Source of the DNA: Dioscorea cayenensis subsp. rotundata
Lineage: Eukaryota; Streptophyta; Magnoliopsida; Dioscoreales; Dioscoreaceae
Reading direction: 5' to 3'
Assembly: GCF_009730915.1 (NCBI RefSeq)
Contig: NW_024086611.1
Location: forward strand, 1-64,000
Length of the DNA stretch: 64,000 nt
Positions 58,061 to 64,000 of this stretch are shown here, in pieces; position 1 is the stretch's first letter; each line of letters starts with the position of its first letter. The translations under genes and the position numbers were made by a program. Under the pieces are notes generated by a model. It was not told the origin of the DNA. It saw nothing but the letters and a program-made list of their open reading frames with translations, and searched no databases.

Positions 58061-59260
58061 GGAAGACCCTAACATAATGGAGAAAGGTATTGATAGAAGC
58101 AAGCAAAAGTGAAAGATAAGGAAATTCCATCAAAGGGTTCATCAAAAGCCGTCGAATACAAACCTCAATTCCCCTACCCGGCTAGATTGAAGCAAGATAA
58201 GGAGGATGCTCAATTCAGAAAATTCATCAACATCTTCAAGCAACTCCACATAAACATCCCGATAGTGGAAGCTTTAACTCAAATGCCCAAGTATGCCAAG
58301 TTCTTGAAAGAATTGCTAATAAACAAGAGAAAGTTGGAGGAAGAGGGCACGATGGCACTCACGGAAATTGCTCGGCCATTTTTGGAGAAAAAAAGCTCCC
58401 ACAAAAAAATTGAAGGATCCGGGAAGCTTCATAATCCCATGTGTACTTGAGGGTGGAGTCCAAGAAAATGCCCTTGCGGACTCGGGGCAAAGCATTAATG
58501 TTATGCCCTACACCATGTACGTGAAGCTTGGTCTTGATGAACTTAGACCCACAAGAATGATTTTTACAATTGGCGTGATCGATCAACAAGGAAGCCTCGT
58601 GGAATTGTAGAAGATGTGATTGTCCGGGTGGACAAATTTGTGTTTCCGGTGGATTTTTGTCATCATGGATATTGATGAAGATGTGGAGACACCGTTGATT
58701 CTTGGTCGGCCATTCCTCACTACCTCCGGTGCCCTAATTGACCTTAAAGGAGAAAAATTAACATTAAGAGTTGGTGAGGAAGAAGCAGTGTACACTCTAT
58801 CGACGGCCATGAAACACTTTTTAGACCATGATGACATGCTTTATTTTGTTGATGAAACCCGAACTTTTTAATTTCGATTGTGTGCGAGGAAGTATTATCA
58901 TTAAACCCATTGGATGAGTACTTGGGAGAGCTAGAAAATGAAGATCAAGAAGAACCTCACTCTCCTCTTCCAAGTTCCAATTTGAAGTGGCAAATGGAGA
59001 AGGTTATGTGCACTAATGCCAAAGAAAAAGAAAAGAAAGATTCAATGTTGAAAAAGATTTGGAGGGAGGTTCGGGGAAAGAAGAAGAAAGGTAGTACTCA
59101 TTCTCATCAAACACCTCAAGAAAAGAAGGTACAATCTTCACCTCCCTTTGTTCATGAAAAGTGTGAAATTCATTCATTGATGTCTTTGAATTTACCGGGA
59201 AGAAACAACAACAATTCAATGATGGCCGGGGGAAATTTCAAACTATTCGAGCCCCCATGA
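58061..59260 (+). pseudogene. T4 aspartic protease and acidic/basic tail
   Basis: YKPQFPYPARLKQDKEDAQFRKFINIFKQLHINIPIVEALTQMPKYAKFLKELL leads to the active site. The site reads ADSGQSINVMPYTMYVKLGLDELRPTRM (about 58480-58560), where the Ala usually after Asp-Ser-Gly is Gln. After a frame change, VIMDIDEDVETPLILGRPFLTTSGALIDLKGEKLTLRVGEE follows (58665-58790). The frame 58880-59260 (LSLNPLDEYLGELENEDQEEP, then a Lys-rich stretch) corresponds to the T1 and T2 tails. The catalytic Asp is kept. Frame breaks near 58430 and 58610 disable it. No polymerase follows. Confidence 0.85.
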
Positions 59261-59269
59261 GATAAGTAA

Positions 59270-59324
59270 CAAGGTACGTCAAGCTCGTGACGTTAAACAA
59301 GCGCTTCTTGGGAGGCAACCCAAG
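59270..59324 (+). other. T4 copy of the conserved post-protease hairpin motif
   Basis: GGTACGTCAAGCTCGTGACG, then TTAAACAAGCGCTT, then the stem CTTGGG (59307-59312), loop AGGCAA and CCCAAG (59319-59324). The stem is perfect and identical to T1's. The whole 55-bp block is conserved between T1 and T4 at a level well above the surrounding non-coding DNA. Confidence 0.75.
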
Positions 59325-59608
59325 CATTCGGGGGTTTATTTTCATGTTTATGGGTTCTTTGTGTTCATGTTCTTGTTATTTTTCGTATTTTCTTAGAGTT
59401 GTTAATTTGAATAAGTCCATGCTCTCATTATTTTGTTTATCATGATCATTGTCCATGTGGTTGTTCACTTGATTTTATTGTGGAGTTGCACTTGTTTGGG
59501 CTATCATTTTATGTGTTAGATCATAACTTTGAGCCATTATTTCATGGTGGAGATGATTTTAGAACCTTTTGTAACCATGGCCATGTGTTTGGAGAAGCAA
59601 AGAAGTCT
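59325..59608 (+). other. T4 remnant after the hairpin
   Basis: AT-rich, without coding sequence. It resembles the T1 stretch after 10480 in composition and in TTGTGTTCATG-like phrases. The transition to hAT sequence lies near its end. Confidence 0.5.
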
Positions 59609-59890
59609 TTAAATCATACCTTCGTCCACAGTGAATTTAATTTGGGATTTTGATCGAGTATGTCCAAGCTTGCCTGGGTGCTTCTTCTCCATGTGTCTGT
59701 TGAATGCGTAATATCCTCCGCCCTTACCATGCTTAAATTCTGAACCACAATAATTACATTTACCATGTGTTGCAATGCCATCATTATTATACAATTTTGA
59801 AAAATGGATTGCTCTCTTGAGTAGGTGTGGGAGTGGAATTATGTCCAACAATCCTTTTTCCTCTTAAGCATCCACCATGTGAAGCCATAT
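59609..59890 (-). pseudogene. hAT transposase first exon with BED zinc finger
   Basis: The minus-strand frame contains CNYCGSEFKHGKGGGYYAFNRHMEKKHPGK, the C-x2-C...H-x4-H BED finger that binds hAT terminal DNA. It ends KFTVDEG at GAAG, followed by GTATGA (59618 downwards), a good splice donor. The remaining exons up to the hATC domain at 54683 are replaced by T4. No catalytic residues are left, so the element cannot move on its own. Confidence 0.75.
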
Positions 59891-59979
59891 TGTAATGTCT
59901 AAGGAAAACAATTAAAAAAATAACAATATATATATATATATATATGTATAAAATTAAACACTAGAAGCAAATATTTACA

Positions 59980-61830
59980 AGAAAAATACTAGAAGCAAAT
60001 ATTTACAACTAATAATTTCATTCAAGTCTACAAAAATAATTTCATGCAAATATTTATAAAAAAAAAACAACTCTATAACTAATAATTTCATTCAAGTCTA
60101 CAAAAACAATTTCATGCAAATATTTATAAAAAAAAAACTACAACTAATAATTTCATTCAAGTCTACCAAAATAATTTCATGCAAATATTTATATATAAAA
60201 AAAAACTCTACAACTAATAATTTCATTCAAGTCTACAAAAATAATTTCATGCAAATATTTTTTTTTTTAAAAAAAAACAAACTCTACAACTAATAATTTC
60301 ATTCAAGTCTACAAAAATAATTTCTATGCAAATACTTTAAAAACAAGTCTACAAAAACTACAAATAATAATTTTTATGCAATTTTTAAAAGACCACAAGT
60401 CTAACTAATAATTAAAATAAATACATCAAGATACAAACTAATAATTTTCATTCAAGTCTACAACAATTATTTCATACAAATATTTAGAAAAAAAAGTCTA
60501 CAAAAACTACAAATAATAATTGCATGCATTTTTTAAAAAACCACAAGTGTAAACTAATAATTAAAATAAATATCAACAATACAACTAATAATTTCATTCA
60601 AGTTACCAAAATAATTTCATGCAAATATTTATTTTAAAAAAGCCAAGTCTACAAAAACTACAAATAATAATTTCATGCATTTTTTTTTTAAAAAAAAACT
60701 ATAGCTCTAAACTAATAATTAAAATAAATATCAAGAATACAACAAATAATTTCATTCAAGTCTATAACAATTATTTAATGCAAATATTTATAAAAAAAAA
60801 CAAGTCTACAAAAACTACAAATAATAATTTTATGCATTTTTTTTAAAAAAAAACACAACTCTAAACTAATAATTAAAATAAATATCAAGAATACAACAAA
60901 TAATTTCAAACAAGTCTACAACTAATTATTTCATGTAAATATAAAAAAGTATACCAAAACTACAAATAATAATTTCATGCATTTTTAAAAAAAAACCACA
61001 ACTCTAAACTAATAATTAAAATAAATATCAAGAATACAACAAATAATTTCAATCAAGTCTACAACAATTATTTTATGCAAATATTTAAAAAAAAAAAGTC
61101 TACCAAAACTACAAATAATAATTTCATGCATTTTTTCAAAAAAAACACAACTCTAAACTAATAATTAAAATAAATATCAAGAATACAACAAATAATTTCA
61201 TTCAAGTCTACAACAATTATTTCATGCAAATATTTAAAAAGAAAACAAGTCTACAAAAACTACAAATAATAATTTTATGCATTTTTTTAAAAAAACCACA
61301 ACTCTAAACTAATAATTAAAATAAATATCAAGAATACAACTAATAATTTCGTTCAAGTCTACAAAAATAATTTCATGCAAATATTTTAAAAAAAATTTAC
61401 AAAAACTACAAATAATAATTTCATGCTTTTTTTTAAAAAACCACAAGTCTAAACTAATAATTAAAATAAATATCATGTCAACTAATAATTTTATTCATGT
61501 CTACAAAAATAATTTCATCCAAATCTTTTTATATATATATATATATATATAACAACTCTGCAAAAACTACAAATAATAATTTCATGCATTTTTTTTAAAA
61601 AAAAACCACAAGTCTAAATGAATAATTAAAATAAATATATTAAAAATACAACTAATAATTTCATTCAAGTCTACAACAATTATTTCATACAAATATGTGT
61701 TATTAAAAAAAGTCTACAAAACTACAATAATAAATTTCATACAATTTTTCTTTTTAAATAAGACAAGCCTACAAAACTACAACTAATAATTTGATGCAAT
61801 TTTTTTAAAAACACAAGTCTAAACTAATAA
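59980..61830. repeat. AT-rich minisatellite array
   Basis: The left part (59980-60330) has about five units of 62-75 bp: TAATTTCATTCAAGTCTACA, ATAATTTCATGCAAATATTT, then poly-A. The right part has about ten longer units of 140-165 bp that add CTACAAATAATAATTTCATG and TAAACTAATAATTAAAATAA. Unit starts are near 60388, 60546, 60700, 60857, 61002, 61148, 61303, 61444, 61612 and 61816. It lies upstream of the hAT BED exon. Open frames within it have no meaning. Confidence 0.8.
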
Positions 61831-62085
61831 TTAAAATAAATAAATCATAACCAACCTTGTTAATTGGCAACCTTCGAAATGAAAGAAATTAAGAGATAAT
61901 CCAAATTTGCACCACTCCAAGTCTCCAAATCTCCAAGACTCCAAGTACCAAATTGCAATATTAAAACTTGATAATGTTGAATTGAAATAATTAAACTCCA
62001 AAAATTGAAATCCAAAATCTCCCAATTTTACGCCTCGAGACCGAGATTAAGAGAGAATGAGAAGTAGGAGTTGAGAAATAATGAG

Positions 62086-62126
<41 letters not shown>

Positions 62127-62404
62127 GGAAAAGATTGATAATTGGAAAAAGCCCAAATAATGTCGGGATGAGGGGATATATAGAAGTTTATAAAAATTTT
62201 TAAAAAGTTGACTTTTTTTCAAAATTTAAAACTTTCGAATTTTAATCCTCAACCGCTATTATTGGGGACCAACATGTAACACGAGAGAATTGCAAACCCG
62301 GTTCCAAACTGGGTCATGGGTAGGGAAAAGACAATCAGTAACCAGCCCTCGGGTCACTGACCCGGCGGGCTGGTTCTAGCCGGGCCCAGTTTTCAAACTA
62401 GCCT
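61831..62404 (-). other. hAT 5' region with (GA)n and subterminal GC-rich sequence
   Basis: Non-coding. It contains (GA)n at 62089-62123 and a GC-rich end from 62290 with CACTGACCCGGCGGGCTGG. The subterminal sequence resembles that at 51760-51960. Confidence 0.5.
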
Positions 62405-62445
62405 GTGCCCACCTCTATGGACCACAACAAGTGGACTTCTTGTAC

Positions 62446-62798
62446 TCCCCCCTTTTCAAGGCAGCTGTACTCAAACAAATGTGGTTCCATAATAAGAATA
62501 ATAATTTCTTCTCCCAAAAAATATCTCTGGTTTCCATTTATAATAACTGATTTAATTCAACACAACATGCTTAATTAGGCATTCAATTTCTAACGAATCA
62601 CCTCCAAAGCGTGTATCCTCCCTTTTCCAAGGCAGCTGTACTCTAACAAATGTGGTTCCAAAAAACAAAAAAGTAGTAATAATAATAATTTCTCCTCCCA
62701 CAAAAAATCTCTGGTTTCCATTTATAATAACTAATTTAATTCAACACAAACATGCTTAAGCATTCCATTTCTAACGAATCACCTCCAAAGCGTATAAA
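62446..62798 (+). repeat. Tandem duplication of about 170 bp upstream of the PPR-like gene
   Basis: Unit 1 starts near 62446 and unit 2 near 62616. Both contain GGCAGCTGTACTC, ACAAATGTGGTTCC, TCTCTGGTTTCCATTTATAA and CGAATCACCTCCAAAGCGT. Only unit 2 continues into TATAAATA. Small insertions separate the two copies. Confidence 0.8.
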
Positions 62799-62800
62799 TA
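62793..62800 (+). promoter_or_regulatory. TATA box of the PPR-like gene
   Basis: TATAAATA, about 170 bp before the ATG at 62962 and at the end of the second duplicated unit. The matching place in unit 1 reads GCGTGTATCC and lacks it. Confidence 0.6.
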
Positions 62801-62917
62801 CAAAATAATTAGTCTACCTACGCGCACACACACATCTGTATTATTTAAGAATTTATTAAAAATGGTTGATTTTTTTTGGGTGTAGTGTAATAACTGTTAA
62901 AACGAACTTCTTAATAA

Positions 62918-62919
<2 letters not shown>

Positions 62920-62955
<36 letters not shown>
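62920..62955 (+). repeat. (GCC)12 in the 5' leader of the PPR-like gene
   Basis: Twelve GCC triplets just before the ATG at 62962. They would code for poly-Ala if translation started upstream, but no upstream in-frame ATG supports that. Confidence 0.8.
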
Positions 62956-62956
<1 letters not shown>

Positions 62957-62961
62957 AGGAC

Positions 62962-64000
62962 ATGTCGGTTATGTCGGCACCACTGTCATGCATCTCCATC
63001 TCCGACAAATGCAACGCAATGCCGGAGCTCCGGCAAGTGCATGCCCATTTGATCAAATCCAATCTCATCTCCTCCTTCTCCGCCCTGTCCGCTAAGCCCC
63101 TCGCATTCCACTCCATCGTTCGATCACTCTCCTCTCAGTCCGAGAAGCAGCACCTCTCTCTTGTTCTCTACTCCAAAATCCTCTCCTTTTTGGATGATCT
63201 CCGTGGTATTGAGTTATTGCTCCCTTCTGTTCTGAAGGTGTGTGGTATTTTTGTTGGCTTTTTGATGAAGGTCTGCAAATTCATGGCCAGATTTTTGAAA
63301 AGGTTGTTTGCAAGATGACCCGTTTGTGGCCAATCTCTTCTCAGGATGTACTTGGATTGGGGTCAGCTGGAACTCGCCGGACAAGTGCTTGATAAAATGC
63401 CAAACAGAGATGTAATATCTTGGAGTTCAATGATTTCAGGCTGTGTGAAGGTGGGGGATATCAATCTTGCTCGAAAGCTATTCGATGAAATGCCTGATAA
63501 GGATGTTGTCGCGTGTAATCTCGATGATTGATGGCCTTATGAAGTGTGGAATGTGCAAGGATGCTGAGGACTTGTTTGAATGCATGAATGTTAGAGATGT
63601 TATTTCTTGGACAGCCATGATTTCTGGTTATGTGCATAATGGCTGTCCAAATGCAGCAATGGAGCTCTTCAGAAGGATGTTCAATTCCGGTCTTCATCCA
63701 GATGTGGTTGCTCTTGTAAATGTGCTCTCTGCCATTGCTGAATTGGGCTTTTCTGATGAAGGGAGATGGATTCATGCTTATATTCATCGAAGCAACATTA
63801 AGTTATCATCAGGGAACATTGGGCCAGCTCTCATTGACATGTACTTCAAGTGTGGCCTTGTGAGTGATGCTTTGCAATGCCTTTTAAGAGGCTATGTGAT
63901 GGTGATGATGGTGGTGGGGCAAGGACAGGGAGTTGGAATTCTATGATCTCCGGCCTTAGCGATGCATGGTCTTGGTAAAGAAGCCATTGAAATATTTAAC
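62962..64000 (+). pseudogene. PPR protein gene (PLS type), frameshifted, runs off the window
   Basis: PPR proteins bind organelle RNA and act in its editing, splicing or stability. The start MSVMSAPLSCISISDKC and ELRQVHAHLIKSNL are typical of PLS-class proteins. Repeats follow, including LELAGQVLDKMPNRDVISWSSMISGCVKVGDINLARKLFDEMPDKD (63376-63510), a DVISWTAMISGYVHNG repeat (63597-63650) and a further repeat (IGPALIDMYFKCGL, 63811-63855). The protein continues only by changing frame, near 63240, 63310, 63340, 63515, 63880 and 63955. Each change fits a gain or loss of one or two bases. Either it is a young pseudogene or the assembly has indel errors here. The C-terminal E/DYW part, if any, lies beyond the edge. 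Confidence 0.75.

Larger units (their letters stand above)
54684..59600 (+). mobile_element. Athila-type element T4, 3' truncated, inserted in the hAT transposase gene
   Basis: A complete LTR-B (54684-56361), primer site, gag, protease and hairpin are followed by only about 280 bp before hAT sequence resumes near 59600. There is no env-like ORF, 3' LTR or purine tract. The 5-bp target copy before the LTR would be ATTCT. Its partner is missing because the right side is deleted. The right boundary is uncertain by some tens of bases. Confidence 0.75.
51704..62420 (-). mobile_element. hAT DNA transposon, about 10.7 kb, heavily interrupted
   Basis: The left end TAGTGGTGGACAC (51704-51716) and right end, the reverse of GTGCCCACCTCTA (62405-62417), form a short terminal inverted repeat with two mismatches. 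TCCACAAC (51696-51703) and ACCACAAC (62421-62428) give an 8-bp duplication with one mismatch, if three extra bases at the right end are accepted. Both ends are followed by the GACCCGGCGGGC-rich sequence common near plant hAT ends. The transposase is on the minus strand, with the BED exon near the right end and the hATC dimerisation domain at 54340-54683. A truncated Athila-type element sits between them. Confidence 0.65.

Noticed and set aside
59980-61830. A CRISPR-like array of direct repeats
   Set aside because: The units are tandem, AT-rich and vary in length without unique spacers, and the genome is a plant's.
62866-62961. Poly-Ala N-terminal extension of the PPR-like protein
   Set aside because: It would need a TTG start. 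The ATG at 62962 begins a typical PPR N-terminus, so the GCC run is untranslated leader.

Overview
The window is nuclear DNA of a flowering plant. It has short GT-AG introns, a WIP-type zinc-finger gene and a CENTRORADIALIS/TFL1-type gene with the family's usual four-exon structure, PPR genes, and plant LTR retrotransposons with tRNA-Asp and tRNA-iMet primer sites. CEN-like residues such as FGREV and [10 protein letters not shown] resemble monocot copies, but I hold that only weakly. About 80% of the window is transposon sequence, mostly decayed.

Layout. 1-16245: a Ty3/Gypsy element of Athila type (called T1), with gag, protease, an env-like ORF and a 3' LTR. Its gag-pro frame is split at 1518 by a 7.8-kb cluster of LTR pieces, which includes a solo LTR inside an LTR. 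16246-18912: a decayed gag-pro unit (T2). 18913-21400: AT-rich, with tandem repeats. 21400-43226: a chromovirus-like Gypsy element (T3) containing a multi-level nest. Its gag-pol is cut by a reverse LTR (21990-35407). That LTR is cut by a Ty1/Copia element (22561-32641) and by a solo LTR (33236-35081). The Copia element is itself cut by another solo LTR (26809-28288). The T3 pol is also cut by a 3.8-kb terminal-inverted-repeat element (36133-39957) flanked by a 189-bp direct duplication. 43690-45038: the right end of a CACTA element. 45282-46080: a further Gypsy remnant.

47347-49752 is the only clearly intact genic island. It holds a WIP zinc-finger gene and a CEN/TFL1-like gene, both on the minus strand. 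51704-62420 is a hAT element with both ends recognisable. Its transposase, on the minus strand, is broken by a truncated Athila-type element (T4, 54684-about 59600). It also carries a SINE, a PPR-gene fragment and a long AT-rich minisatellite. 62962 to the window end is a PPR-like gene with several frameshifts, running off the edge.

Three LTR families are named here by their edges. LTR-A starts TGATAAGTGTTTGTG and ends GTGTGTCA. LTR-B starts TGATAAGTGTCTAAATG and ends CAATCAATCA. LTR-C starts TGATAAGTGCTTAAG and ends ATGTGTCA. All three share a U5 block around CCCGTRCACTTGCG.

The strongest general observations are these. Athila-type units have gag-pro followed directly by a conserved hairpin motif, with no recognisable reverse transcriptase or integrase. 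A dyad-symmetric minisatellite core occurs both in the internal region and in LTR-A/C promoter regions. Target-site duplications allow the order of insertions to be read.
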